Made by a program: the position numbers and the translations under genes
From: Diospyros lotus
Taxonomy: Eukaryota; Streptophyta; Magnoliopsida; Ericales; Ebenaceae
Direction of reading: 5' to 3'
Assembly: GCF_014633365.1 (NCBI RefSeq)
Contig: NC_068344.1
Location: 37,570,670 to 37,634,669, forward strand
Length of the DNA: 64,000 nt
The notes under the pieces: generated by a model
Databases searched by the model: none
What the model saw: only the letters and a program-made list of their open reading frames with translations
What the model was told of the DNA's origin: nothing
Part shown: positions 12,060-25,300 of the stretch, piece by piece
Position numbering within the stretch: position 1 is the stretch's first letter
How the letters are laid out: every line of letters starts with the position of its first letter

Positions 12060-12420
12060 AAGTTTAGTTTATCAGACGATTTTTTTTTTCTTGCATCGGT
12101 TTGATTTGGTTAATTTTTTTCAAAAATTATGTTTTTGATTTAATTTTTTAATTGAAACAACCAAACCAACTGAAGTTTAAAATAATGTTGTTTTGATATT
12201 TATAAAACGACGTTTTTTTTCGATTTTGTGTGTTTTCTATCAGTTATTTTGATTTTTTTTGTGTTTATTCGATTTAATCGATTCGATTCGATTTATATGA
12301 TTTGAGTTCAATTTTTTTAATTATTAGTTAATTTAATTTTGTTAAATTAATCAATTAATTCAATTTAATTTTACTTTTTAATTTAATATAATCAATTAAT
12401 CGATTTGGACCAGTTCAAGT
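12060..12420. repeat. Dispersed AT-rich repeat resembling 4165-4480
   Basis: It holds AAACAACCAAACCAACTGAAG and T-rich arms similar in order to 4165-4480. It lies between the two inverted MITE copies. Ends are not defined. Confidence 0.3.
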
Positions 12421-12476
12421 GACGGTTTCCACACGTCTAATGACTACAATGACAAAAACTAGACTAGTGAATTAAA

Positions 12477-12692
12477 GGTGTGTTTGATAGCATTTAGTTA
12501 GAAAGGAAAACATTTTCTAACTTATATGGAAAACAAAAACCATCTTCTCCTAGATAAAATTTTTCATGGAAAAAAGATAAATGATTGAACTATAAAATTC
12601 AATTTCATGGAAAATATAGTGTGTCAAATATCATAGCTGAAATTTAATTTCTTAGATTGATATTTTTCATGTTATCAAAAATACCCTTTAAG
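12477..12692 (-). mobile_element. MITE, copy 2, inverted relative to 11716-11935
   Basis: Reading the minus strand gives the same order as copy 1: GGGTATTTTTGATAACATG, AAATATCA, TTTGACACACTATATTTTCC, GAAGATGGTTTTTG and a terminal TAGCATTT block. The two copies form a 0.22-kb inverted repeat with a spacer of about 0.54 kb. Confidence 0.65.
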
Positions 12693-13009
12693 AGTTAATT
12701 TTTTATTCATAAATTAATGAGAAGAACAAGATAAAAGTGACTGATTTGAGATCATTTGTTTCACTAATGTTGGCGTCTTGTTGTTAGTCAAAGTCTGGCT
12801 GTTGGAAATTGATATTTCCAAGTTGGAGTCCTCCCCCTTTTGATTTAGACATCGCATTTAGACAATTAAGTTTTATATTTTTACCGATACTTTATATTAT
12901 TATTTTATATATTTATATTAATATAATCACAATATAATATATTAATATAAAATATCAATAAAATTGTGAAACTCGAGTATAAATAACATTTTCGTTTCCA
13001 TTTTTGTTT

Positions 13010-14005
13010 TTTGATAAATGATACAAACGCATATTAATAGATCGACTAATATCAAGTTAAGATGTTCGAACACTAAAATTTGCCATTTTTAGTAACACCA
13101 TGTATTCATGTCTTGTGCATTTACATTGATAAAAAACATCATTTTAAAGTATCAATAAAAGTGTTAAATTTAAATATTTATATAATATTTTTATTTTTTT
13201 AATAAACGATACAAATGCATAAAGGGTCGATTTCTTTTTGGGAGGCATAAATTGTAACACGAGTAGAAAATATGGGATCCATTATTTTTATTTTCATTGA
13301 TATGGCACATAATAAAAATATTAATGCAAAGCATCAATAACAGTGTTAAATTTAAATATTTAAATAATATTTTTATTTTTTTAAATAAATTAAACAAATA
13401 CTAAAAGGGTTGAATGATATCATTTTGGGGGCACAAATCATAACACAAGTAGAAAAGATGGGACAAGTCATTTTCATTTACATTGATATGACAATAAAAA
13501 TATAAATGCAAAGTATCAATAAAAGGGTAAATGATATTTTTATTTTTTTAAGTAAATGATACAAATGCATTAAGGGTCAACTAAAATCATTTTAAGGGCA
13601 CAAACCGTAACACTAAGTAGAAAATAAGAGACCCACCATTTCATTTACATTGATATAGCACACAATAAAAATATCAATGCAAAGTATCAATAAAAGTGTC
13701 AAATTTATGTGTTTAAATAATATTTTTTTAGTAAATGATACAAATGCATAAAGGGTCAAATGAAATCATTTTGGGGCACGAACCGTAACACGAGTTGAAA
13801 AGATGAGAACCATCATTTTTATTTTAATTTATATTGATATGACACACAATAAAAATATTCATACAAAATATTAAATTAAAGTTTTTAAATAATATTTTTA
13901 TTTCTTTTAAGTAAATGATACGAATGTATAAAGGGTGTTATGATATCATTTTGGGGGACAAACACTAACACAAGTAGAAACGATGGGATCCACCATTTTC
14001 ATTGT
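13010..14005. repeat. Diverged tandem array, about 170-190 bp units, six copies
   Basis: The motif series ATGATACAAATGCATAAAGGGT, then ATCATTTTGGGGGCACAAA, CGTAACACAAGTAGAAAA, CACCATTTTCATT and ATTGATATGRCACAYAATAAAA recurs with starts near 13010, 13196, 13383, 13550, 13731 and 13910. The last unit is truncated. Units differ by many substitutions and indels of up to about 20 bp, so the array is old. No frame is conserved across the units. Confidence 0.75.
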
Positions 14006-14825
14006 TGTTTTTGCCCAACATTTCTTTCTTTCTTTTTTTTTTTCTTTTCTTAGTCAAGTTTGGAGGGCTATACATATATAAACTGTGATTTTGATTTCAA
14101 GTTTGTCAAAACTGTGGTAGCCCTAGTGTACCATTATATTGTAATGATGTGTTACCACTCTTCCAATATATTCTTTTGTCAAGTAAACCATAATGCAGCT
14201 TATGTACCCCACCCCGATGGCTTCTTAGTTTGAATCATTATTTTCACTATATGCCACAGAATAAACGCGTTACATGATGTTAGCACATAAAGTGGTCTCT
14301 TCTACCACTAGTCAACACCTTGTCTATAATTAATTGTCACTTTATATATCAAAATAAAATGCGGGTAATACTTATTATTACTTTAAGACCGATAGTTAAG
14401 CAATAATAAATATATCTTAATTTTATGATAAAGTCCATTAATCGTTGCATCTTGTTTTTAATCTTCAAATAATTTTATTAGTTGATAATAAATGTATCGT
14501 GTTTTTTAACGATTACCGTAAGAGTAATAATTATATTACCTATAAAATAATTATAAACTTACATAATATATAGGCTTAATACATACGACGTTTCCTCAAC
14601 AATTAAAAAATATGACGTTTAGTTCTTCATACATAAAATATCAAGATTTAATATCTCAATTATAGTATGTAATTCATAATGCACAAATAAAATAATTACC
14701 TTAAAAATAATGATTAATATTAACCATAAAATAATTACAAACTTACATAATATATAACATGTACATAATTTAATATTTAAAATAAAATTTAAATTTTCAA
14801 TTCTTAACTTTAAATCTTAATTCAA
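14006..14825. other. AT-rich intergenic DNA, nothing recognised
   Basis: A pyrimidine-rich run (about 14025-14050) follows the tandem array. No gene or element boundary was found. Confidence 0.6.
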
Positions 14826-14829
14826 GAAA

Positions 14830-15236
14830 GCCACACCTATATTTTTGCCCATGTACTTTTATTTATTTATTTTGTTTGTAATCACTTAAATTTTTCGTTA
14901 TTTCAATTACAACCCTACATTTATGTTTTTAAGTCAATTTAATTTTCATACTTTGACTTTTTTTGTGTGATAATTTAAACTTGTTATTGTTTCAATTACA
15001 TCTCTTATACATATATTTTAGTGTCAATTTAATCTCTATATTTTGACTAAAAAATATAAGTACATGACTCGAAAATATAAGTATAGAAAGTATAATCAAA
15101 ATAATAAAATTTTTAATTATTACACAAAAAATAATATCTAAATATAAGAATTAAATTATCTCAAAAATATAAATATATGAGTGTAATTAAAATAATAAAA
15201 AAAATAAATAAAAATATAAATAGAAATTTGGCCAAC
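14830..15236. mobile_element. Foldback MITE, copy 1 (related copy at 21125-21585)
   Basis: The two halves are complementary. The left half has ATTTTTGCCCATGTACTTTT, AATCACTTAAATTTTTCG and TCAATTTAATCTCTATATTTTG. The right half has the reverse-complement series (ATAAGTACATGACTC, AATTTTTAATTATTACACAAA, AAATTTGGCC). The element could fold on itself along nearly its whole 0.4-kb length. The outer ends read near GGCCAAA. It is non-coding. Confidence 0.55.
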
Positions 15237-18200
15237 ACCATAATATACGGTGGTATGAATGGAATAGAAAAGGCGGCTGAACAGCCTCCAAATACCAGCG
15301 GCGTCACTGATGATGGAGCTTTAACTGCTTGTTGACAAAGTTGGTCGATCGAGAGGACGGCTGACGTGGCCTACTCAACTTCAATAATATGTCGGTAAAA
15401 ATTCACATATGGAATATATATTAGTCTCTTTTATTAATAATATTAATTAATATAATAATTTTTATGAACCCAAATTATAAGGGTTCTGTTTTATAAAAAA
15501 TATTTTATTTAAATTTTAATTATTATTCCATCACTTTAACCCATCGCAACGCACGACACAAAGTCGTCGCGCATTAACACTTAGTTTTGTTTCATAACTA
15601 ATTTATGTTATATTATATATTATTATTAATTAATAAAATTAAGATATTAAAAATAAGATACTTTATTTTCAAGAAATTAATGACAATCTTTGAGCCCAAA
15701 AATCTCGGATTCTATGGTAATCTAACCATTGCTTTTAAGGTAATGGTTATTGTATAATAAGTATATTTTATTTTAATATTTTAAAAGAAATTAATTAATT
15801 GGAGGAATAGCTACTTTTAGAGCCATTAAGAGCTTAGGCCCAGTGACAACATGCCATACAATGACATCCATTAATTCCTATATATATATATATATGTCAT
15901 AATTTGCCTAGTGAAAAGGAAATTATGATATTATCCACAAATTTATGGATTTTTTTAAAAAAAGTTTTAATTTATATGATCAAGTTGATGGAGTTTTAAT
16001 GGTCTCCATGCATGAGCTAAGGAAGATAATGACCAATTTAGAATATTTTTTTTAGCTAAACAATTTAAAATCATTAATCATGTCGATTAGTTTGGTATAT
16101 ATCTATATCTTTTTTTTTATTATTATTTTTTACTTACAATTGTCATATACCTATCATGATATATATCACATTATCGATTTAAATGATTTTTTTTTATTTT
16201 TTTAATTAAGTACACATATCTAAATAAGATGAAACTAAAAAATAAAAAATGTAACCAAAAAACAAAAATCAAGAGTTCTCAAGCTCGACCAACAAAAAAG
16301 GAAGAAAAAAAAAAGTTTCGAGATCGAAACAACATCCAACAATGCTATTGGAAAATGAGGAGATCAACACACTAGCAATCCAGCTATATATTCCCTTCAA
16401 CAATCAAGAGTTAATAACCATGTGGTTGGTAAGTTCGAGGACCATAGACAATAGTCCACAATGAAGTGTTTTTGTTAGATATTTTAATAATGACACTTTT
16501 TCAAATATCTCATCTCTGAGTTTTAATTAAGATTTAATTATTAGGCTTTTTCTTTGATAAGTCTAAGTTGTCTTCCCACCCTTTGTGTTAGGTTTTTTCT
16601 TGGATTTAAAGAGACGAAAATCATCTATTGACAACCATCGTCGCACTCTTATAAGTGAAAATGCCATTGAGAAACCATTGGGGCACAAAAATGGAAGAAA
16701 CGAAGGAATATGATCGATTATACCTACTAAGAGAATAAAGTTAGGAAAAACATCAACCCTCTCGTGCTCGACGGTTTTTATGTTCAGTTTTTAATAAACT
16801 AATCTTCAATTTCAATTTTCAAAAATAGCTAATTGAAAAATAAATTAATTTAAAAACAGACTCTAATTGAAGTCCACTAATTATGTGATTACCCAAGAAC
16901 CACTTTAGTCTATATACCATTCTTCCCTTGATGAATGAAGCAAATTGAAACTTTGACATTAACATTAACATTTTGCCTTGGCCATTCATTCAAATCAGAA
17001 GTTCAAAAGAAGGTGAAGAGTTGACTGATTATATATATATATATATATATGTTTGGAGATTATTTCAAGCTGGAAAGGGTAGAAAGTTAAAGAAGATTTC
17101 ACCAACTTTTGTAGGGTTTTAGGTGTAAAAGGCATCTTAGGTTGACTTATTTGGATGCTTAGATGTGAACACATTTGGGTTTCAAGGCTTCACGCTATTG
17201 TTGACATTTTCACTTGTTTCAAGTTGTTTGAATGATTGCACTCAACTATAAACATTCTCTAATAAATTTAATATAAATGACAATAAATTTTCAATCGTCT
17301 TATAATATAAATTTAGTATTTTAAACGGGACAGTAATTCATAAACTTGTGTACTCTATACGCTTGGCTCAGCTCATTACTATAGCAAGCCAGATCAATAA
17401 GTTTCGACTGACGACTTAGTATAAGAGAAAGTTTTAATTCAGTTTAATCATCTTGAAATATAAAAGAAATATGTATAGCCGTTAAAAGAAATCTTCGTTA
17501 ACATCACCTCCTGAATCTATTAAAAATATATATTTTTTTAAAGATCACTCAGCTAAATCTATATCGAGACTTTTAAATATATTATTCTAATAAAAATTAG
17601 CTAAATCTTTTATCAACATAACATTAAAGCTGTCTGCTTCTATATTACAATACACTTAGTATGTCCTTTTCAAAGAATTCCTACTTGTGCCTATCGGCCC
17701 TTGAAAATCATTTAACTTGTTTATGTAGACATTACAAAAAATCACAATCATATTAGCAACTTACATTATATTATATATATATATATATTAATGAGAGGTA
17801 CCATCTAGATTTTGAATTGACAAACAAGTTTGTGAGTGACCATAAATGTAAGACTGGTATCTTTCATATTATAATTTTTTTTAATATTTCTTAATAACAT
17901 AATACCATATAAATAATTTTTTGTAATTAATTATATTTTCACATACCTAATAGAATTGAACAATATATTATTAATTAGTACTCTCACATACACTTGGGTC
18001 CATACAATTCTTTAACTTTCAGAACCTAACAACTCTGGTTAGCACAGATAATACATCACATGCATTTAGAAGATTGGGATATTACGAGATCATGAATTCA
18101 ATTCTACTTTCGTGCTAAAATATGCAATCAATTGTGTCTACTTGAGAGATCAAACCTTTAGGGTTTAACTCGCAACGAATTTGTCCATTCACCTAGAGTT

Positions 18201-19980
18201 GTGAAACGTGTGGACCATGATATTTAGAGAGGATATGATAGATTTGAATCAAAAACTAACTACGATCAAGACCCCTCGAGTTTAATAAATAAAATATAAA
18301 TTAATGTTATATATAAATTAGTATTCATTTTAATTTTATCACTATATAAGTTAATTTAAAATTATTCAAATTAGTTAAATTCCTTTAAATAAAATGAAAT
18401 TTGAAAATTTTATACATGATTTATAGATTTTAATATTGTTTCAAAGAATTTAAAATCATGTTAATTCATGCTATTAGCTCCAATAATTTTATTAAAATCA
18501 ATAAAATATTTTTTTATATATCTTCTCATTTTCTTTATTCAGATGAACTTGTGCTAAAATAAATTCAAAAGAATTTGTAAATTTTTACGAATATAAATAA
18601 ATTCATTGAAATGAAAAACAGTTATTATTTATTGTTTTACGAGTCTCCAAATTAGATAATTATTTTTCTTTTTAAGATATTGTCAGAAAAATAAATTATA
18701 TTTTAAAAATTTGACAATAATTTCAAAAATAATAATTCATTGAAAATAACATATTTAAATTATATTTAAAATTACCAAAATAATTAATATAATATATATA
18801 TAATAAATACTTTACATATTTAAACCTAAGCATTCCAAGGACTCATATTCTAGCTGCACTATATGGTGGCTAGTGACTTGACTGAAGGGTACAAGGCTGG
18901 CTGGGAAATGGTGGCACAAGTGGTGCAGATGGGGCTTTATTTCAGCCGATTTAGTGGACAAGGTTTAAGTAAGAAAAGGATATGTCCTTTGTAATTATCC
19001 TATTTGATATAAGGGTTGGAGAAGGGCAACCCCTGTAGGGTACCCTCCAGCTTATATTTGGATGGAAGATAGTACAGAAGAGAAAGGAACTAGACAAGGG
19101 AGAAGAGAAAGGAACTCCTCGTATTGTCATTTTCCTAACACCCCAATTTGAGGCATAAGGGAGGAAAAGTATTATTAATATTTAAAAAATGTTATTGGTA
19201 TATCTTTGTATATATTTTGGACTACATAAAGGTGTATTAATGACAAAAAAGTCCCTCATGAGGCGCATAGAGACGCATATGAGGCATGGGGTATTTTGGT
19301 CATAATACTCTTTTATATAGCCCAAGATGTACAAAAAAATTGTACATCTAGCATGATTCTGATTCTGAGAGAGAGAGAGAGAGAGAGGAGGGAGAGAGAA
19401 AGACGTTCACTGCAACTGCCATTGTTAAAAGAGTCTATAAGTGAAACAGAAGGAAACTATCAGTGAAAAATACAGTCGCTAGAAAGCATTAAGATTAGGT
19501 CCACTAGTTGAATGTTGATTGAGTAAAAAGGTGATTCAAAGTAGACATCGACCTAACTTGTTTTGGGATTGCTTTATTTTGGCCTATCATGTGTGTTTTG
19601 GGCCCAATTCATTGTAAGATGGGTTTAGTTCATATTTTAAATAAAACACAATCTGATTGTGAATAAATAGAAATAGGTATAGGAGACATACTCTCACTTG
19701 AATTGTGAGGTACCATCTATAAATAAGAACCCTTAGTTCAATTGTCAATGGACACGCATATAATCTGTCAAATAATGTCAAATTATCGTGCTAGTCCCCA
19801 AGTGTGTGTGCCATGATATGATAACTAGAGTTTATAGTACGTCATCGATTATCTGAAGTCATTAAATTTGAAATAATTTTTAGTTTTATTGATACAAAAA
19901 CTATATCAGTCAAAACTACTTTTAGTGAAGCATTCGGTTGTTTGTGAAATTAATTATGTAAACATTAATGTCAGAGATAC
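15237..19980. other. Long AT-rich intergenic stretch without a supportable gene
   Basis: No coding frame with recognisable motifs appears on either strand. Small GC-richer islands at 15240-15370, 15540-15580 and 18850-19140 carry no frame. A (GA)n microsatellite lies at about 19369-19386. The part 19140-19420 has the look of a solo LTR tail, but no paired ends were found. Confidence 0.55.
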
Positions 19981-19982
19981 AT

Positions 19983-20053
19983 GGAAGTCTAGAATTCATA
20001 TAGCCGACGCCACATAGTGGGAAAAAGGCTGGATATGTTGTTGTTGTTGTAAT
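19983..20053 (+). mobile_element. 3' end fragment of an RTE-type LINE
   Basis: The series AGAATTCATATAGCCGACGCC, CACATAGTGGGAAAAAGGCT and GTTGTTGTTGTTGT matches the 3' terminus and (TTG)n tail of plant RTE-clade LINEs. Only this tail piece is visible, consistent with a 5'-truncated insertion. A related 3' end occurs at 40640-40985. Confidence 0.5.
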
Positions 20054-21120
20054 GTCAAACTATGTTAAATTTAATGTGTTATATTTCTTCTTAATTCCTT
20101 TGCATGTTTACCTGATATCCGTAGTTTTTAAATTTATTATGTCTACTCAACAAGTTTATTCCCCCCCCCCCCCCCCACCCACACACACACACGCATCCTC
20201 AAATAGTAGTAGTTAGGAGAGAAAAGAAAGCAAAAATAGAAAAAAAAAAAAAAAAATCCTACCATGAGTCAAATCATTTTGATTATGAGAATATACTACA
20301 AATATAACAATCCTACATCCACAAGCAACACATTGAATCATGGTGGAGAGGTACCACCAGATCTTGGGGTGACAGAGAAACTATGGTTTGCCATTTTTGA
20401 TGAAATGGACAACAATACTAATTGCTCTAATAGACAATATTAAGTTTGGTGGTTGAACCAAAAAGTCGGCTTTCATTGAACTTTACCTACCACAACACAG
20501 TGGCACCGCTCGCTCACTCACTTTCCTCCATGCAACTATGCATTATTCAATAAATTGTTTGTTGATTAATATAACTGACAGATACACCAAAAGTATAATT
20601 TTTAGTCTACATTAGCCTATTAGGTTAAAATTCCAATTTTTCCAACTCAAAAATCTTATTTTCTTGGTTCCCAAGTATGGTTTCTATTTGGGTGCATTTA
20701 GTAGTTTTAGAACCAAGAAATTTGTTATAAAAGAGATCAATGTTCGAGAAAAAGTCCTATCAGTCCATGATAAAGATTCCATCAGAAAGATCAAGGACCA
20801 GACCATTACTTAACCTCAAAATCCCTATAGGTTTCTCAACAAGATTGGATCTAAAGAAACACTAGGATTAGTGAAAATGCATGTGGAATCAAAATGTGTG
20901 CAGATGAGGCACTACTAAACATTGGGTTACTAGAAGTCAATAAATTTGAAGACATTTAGAGACAGGATCCTGCAAAGACAACCCTCATGCTCAATCTCAT
21001 ACCCAAGAAAACGACTAAATCTAGCCCTATATTTGAGCTGTGAGTTCATCTACTGGTAATGATATTCGGGTGACATATTATAAAAGCATTCATAAGGAGA
21101 CTTGTGAATAACGAGTATAG
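20054..21120. other. Intergenic DNA with poly-C/(AC)n run
   Basis: A C-rich run at 20161-20179 is followed by CA repeats. Otherwise there is low-complexity A-rich DNA and no gene. Confidence 0.6.
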
Positions 21121-21124
21121 AGAC

Positions 21125-21585
21125 TCCATGTAAGGTAAAATTCATACATTTGTCTTATTTTCATTATTTCGATTATACCCTTAAATTTAATTTTCAAATT
21201 AATTTAACTTTTATATTTTGACTTTTTTTTTTATGTGACAATCTAAACTTTTCATTATTTTAATTACATCTTTGAACCTACATTTTTTAATCAATTTAAT
21301 CTCTATATTTTCATGTGTAAAAAAAATTAAAATGAGATAATAAAATACACTTCACACTCTATTCACATCAAAATCCAAGAGTTATATTAACTTAAAAATA
21401 CAAGTCAATGGTATAATCAAAATAATAAAAAATTTGAACTGCTACACTAAAAAAAAATCAAAGTAGAAAGATTAAATTTGACTAAAAAACGCAAGTTCAA
21501 TTATGTCATCAAAATAATGAAAAATGGACACATGAAAAAAAAAAAAAAAAAGTACATGGCCAAAAATATAGGTTTGGCCCTACAA
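21125..21585. mobile_element. Foldback MITE, copy 2 (related copy at 14830-15236)
   Basis: Same motif order as 14830-15236: TTTCATTATTTCGATTATACCC, TTTTGACTTTTTTT...GTGACAATC, ATTACATC, AATCTCTATATTTTC, then the complementary half ending AAGTACATGGCCAAAAATA and GGTTTGGCC. An expanded poly-A run (about 21536-21550) lies near the right end. Confidence 0.5.
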
Positions 21586-21589
21586 CCTA

Positions 21590-22302
21590 GCTTGTGTCAA
21601 TTGTCATCCTTGTTCGTATATAATTGCACTGGCTACCTTAAATTGATGTTACAAACAATTGATGTGATTAAACCTGTCTAGCCTATCATTCGATCACTCT
21701 TTTTAGGGCAGAAATTTTGTTAAAAGGGCATTTCAAATTTCAACTTGTCTCAGCATCATCCTTAATTTGCTACAACTAAAAACACGTGTTAAATGGAATT
21801 ACATCACATTTTATCAGTTTGGCCATTTCAATACAGCGCCACAAGCAGTGAAAAAGGGGCACTACAAGTATTCCAGATCTCAGATGGCATTACAAAACCT
21901 AACTCAACATTTCAGAAACAAGCTTACTCACCAAGAGAAAGCAGACTTCAGAATTACAGCAGAGCAAACCGAATCAGGAGGAACAAAAGGGTAAAATCAA
22001 TAATCATGAAAAATGCAAGATACATAAGCCACGCTAATTCTCCTCCAGGACTATCTCCCTTTTAAAATCGAAAAAGGAAAATCAAGAAAAAATTCAATGG
22101 CTGGTAGGAACAATGCAAACCTAGAAAACTATACAAGGAGTCCAGCTACATGTAACCCTAGTCACTTGCAGTTTCTGTAAGCGAAGAATGTTCATATATA
22201 TAAAGCCAAATGTCACAGAAAAACTTCACGAGTGGATTCATGGGTATTGCAGTACTGATTCAGAATGAGTAATTGGAACCTTGAGTTGATGTGTAGTCGG
22301 TA
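21590..22302 (-). other. Probable 3' UTR / downstream region of TASH3
   Basis: This follows the TASH3 stop codon on the minus strand. No polyadenylation signal is unambiguous and no other gene is visible. The open frames at 21767-22065 on the plus strand have no recognisable motif. Confidence 0.35.
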
Positions 22303-25300
22303 TCAAGATTGCTGCACATAGAGGACAGGTACAAGCCCGGCCATTTTCCCATCCCTTCCAGGCCGCTTTTTCTTCACCTGCAACAAGAATGCCAATTGAA
22401 GGGATTAACAATGTCAATGGAGATTGTTCATCTGAAATAGTTATCTCACTGGCCAGTGAAGAAGTTAAAATGATAAAGTCACTGACATGCAGCTCACTAG
22501 CTTACCCAGCTACAGGAACCAAGTTCAGCGACACGAAGTTCATTTAGGTGAACTTACAGACTACTAGTATTAGGCAATTACATCACTGAAAATGCTAGTA
22601 ATAGATATTTTTAATATATGTGATACCGTATGCTACTTCTTTCCCATATTATCACCCCTTCACCCTCCCCCTAGATACTTACATAAAACCAGCCATCCAC
22701 TTCATATTCGATTTCAAGCTCTTCTCCTGCTGTAAGATTCAGCTGCAATATGGGGCAAAAGAAGAAAATAACCAATTAATTTATACCATTAACAAAACAC
22801 AAAAGCTTGAGGCAACTTGAGAAGATAGTTGCCCCATGATATTTGACGTTTGCTGTTTAATGGCACTATTTGTGAACAAGTCCATTAGTCAAGCAAGACA
22901 ACCTAAAGCTTCTCAAGTCCCAAGCAAATGCACATACACGTCCAGACCACTCAATGTGGAAAAATAAGGTACAAAAAAATACTAAGAACTTGAAAACAAA
23001 GCTTCAGAGCTTTATATTGAGCCCCAAGACCACATCAATGGAAAAAATCAACTGTGTATGTTCATAAATGATCAGCTCCACCAAGATCATCTTCCTGTCC
23101 ATTTAACATTCAACACACTCCAGTTTGAAATAGAAAAGAACTGACCCAAAAATAAGGCATAAACATTGCTGTATCCTTCATGAGTAAGAAACAAAAAATC
23201 ATTAGCATTGTTTTGAACAGATGTCTTACTGTTAAGAGTCAACTCACCTCATCATCGCCACCTGCAGTGAAGTCATAAAGTGCTGATCCAAATTGAGGAT
23301 TTCCAGAAGAAACTCGTTCATTATCCCCAGAACCATAACTGTCTGAAGCATTCCCAGCCAGGGGATTCTCAAATGACTCGTTTCTTTGCAGAACAGACGC
23401 ACTATATGATGGAGGCTCTTCTCTAATCTGAACAGCTTAGAGAATTAGTACTTTGAATAATTTCCTTGCAAAGTTAAATCCACAGAGAACTAAGGTTGCT
23501 CACCGGGGAACCAAGACCTTCGTACTTTGAGAAGCCTCCAACAGGACTGCTAAATCTTCCAGTAGCTGCCCTCCCCTGTTACAGCCAATTAAAGTTTTTG
23601 TTAAAACCAGATCAGTTCAAAACCCAGGTACAAATATGCATGCCATGAAATATAGGGTAACCTCATAAAAGCTATAACAAATTCCTAGGAATACGTTGAT
23701 TAGCATTTTGGAGGTAATTACACTGCTTTAAAAGAAAATACCTACTGTTTAACTTAAGAGCAACCAAAGTAGTTCCAAATTAGAACAGTCAATAATGTCT
23801 CTACTTGTATCTTTCTCTTCCCAGCAGACAAATATTAAATGAAAATAAGAGTGAGCAAAGAGTTAATTTATTTTTTCCCTGTAAATAAAGGCCCCCTTTA
23901 TTTGTTTTCTGTTTCCTACTATTACACTCTTTATATGGTGTCACGAACCTAGGGTTCGTGATAAGTTAAAAGAGGAATTGGAGAAGAAAATCAGATTAAA
24001 GGAAGGGGGAAATCAGTAGAAAGTGGGAGAGATATTAAGAGAAAGAGAGGGAGAAATAGAAGAACAGAAGAGAGAGAGGAAGAAGAACGAGAGAGGAAGA
24101 ATGGTAGAGGGAAGAAAATAGAATTTCAATTCAATAATTTTCCAGCATATCCTATCCCATCCGTTTACATAGCCTTATATAGGCATATTTGCTCCTAACT
24201 GACTGCATAACAGCACTCATGTGCTTCTAACAAATTGCTAAAATATCTAAAATATCTTATAACAACTATTATCAACCTATTACTATATTGCCCTTTTATA
24301 GATTCTTGGGTCATGACAATTCCCCGCTCCTTAAGAGAGTTCTTGTCCCCAAGAACTTGCAACAAGTAGCCATGGCTCTTCATCCAATTCCAACCTTCTC
24401 TATTTGGTTCATCCTTCTTTCCTTCTTCCTCATTCCAAGTCTCTTCTTCTTTATTTTTAGGTTCTCAATTGAAACAAGAATGATAATCATTGTAGACAAG
24501 GCTGCATCTTCCTCCAAAGAGTCACATTCTATTTCCCTTGGGTTTGCAATAGCTACCGAATTAAGGTTGCTAGTAACCATAGTCTAGGGGTCCAATATAA
24601 TGCCAAAACCTGTCAATGTGTCCACATCAAATGCCTTCAATGAATTTAACCGCTCCTTGTCACAGGTAGCAGCTGAAATCTGCAACCCTCCATCCTTCAA
24701 ATGTCGATCATTCCGAAACTCACGCAACCGACCAGCTACCACATATGTTTCCCCCTTTTCATCATCTTCGTTGTGTGTTGTTTTGAATACAGAGGGTTGA
24801 CTAACTAGTTCTCCAGCCATCTGTTCGTCCTTCAATGTAATAGACAAGCATTCGGATTTGCCAACTGGAGGAAGAACCAATACAGCAGTGGGAGTTTTGT
24901 TCCCTTTGACAAAACCTTTGACTTCTTCAGCTGCCTCATTTAGCTTTTCCCCAGCTACAACCAGCTTCAAGAATTCCTCACCACTTTGAATCTGTTGTTG
25001 GTGGATAGAGCTACTATCAAGGTCATAATTCGCAAGAAACTTGCCTTGGCTGGAAGAGAAATCTGCAATCTGGCTTAACCCTTCATTTCTTTCCTGCCAG
25101 CCCTCATTCGGCACATTCAAGTGTATCAACTCTTGCCTTGGCTACTCCCTTTTAAGAAACTCCTACTTGTTAAAACTTCCAAAATAATTATCAAAGTATT
25201 CGGCGGGAAAACTGTAATGATACTCCTTAGATAATATCATTGCAAACTCTTGCAACTTCTCGCGTATCATAAGATCAAATTCCTTGCTCGCATCATGTAT

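Noticed and set aside
13010..14005. CRISPR-like repeat array.
   Set aside because: Units of about 180 bp drift along their whole length with no unique spacers, in a plant nuclear context: a satellite-type array.
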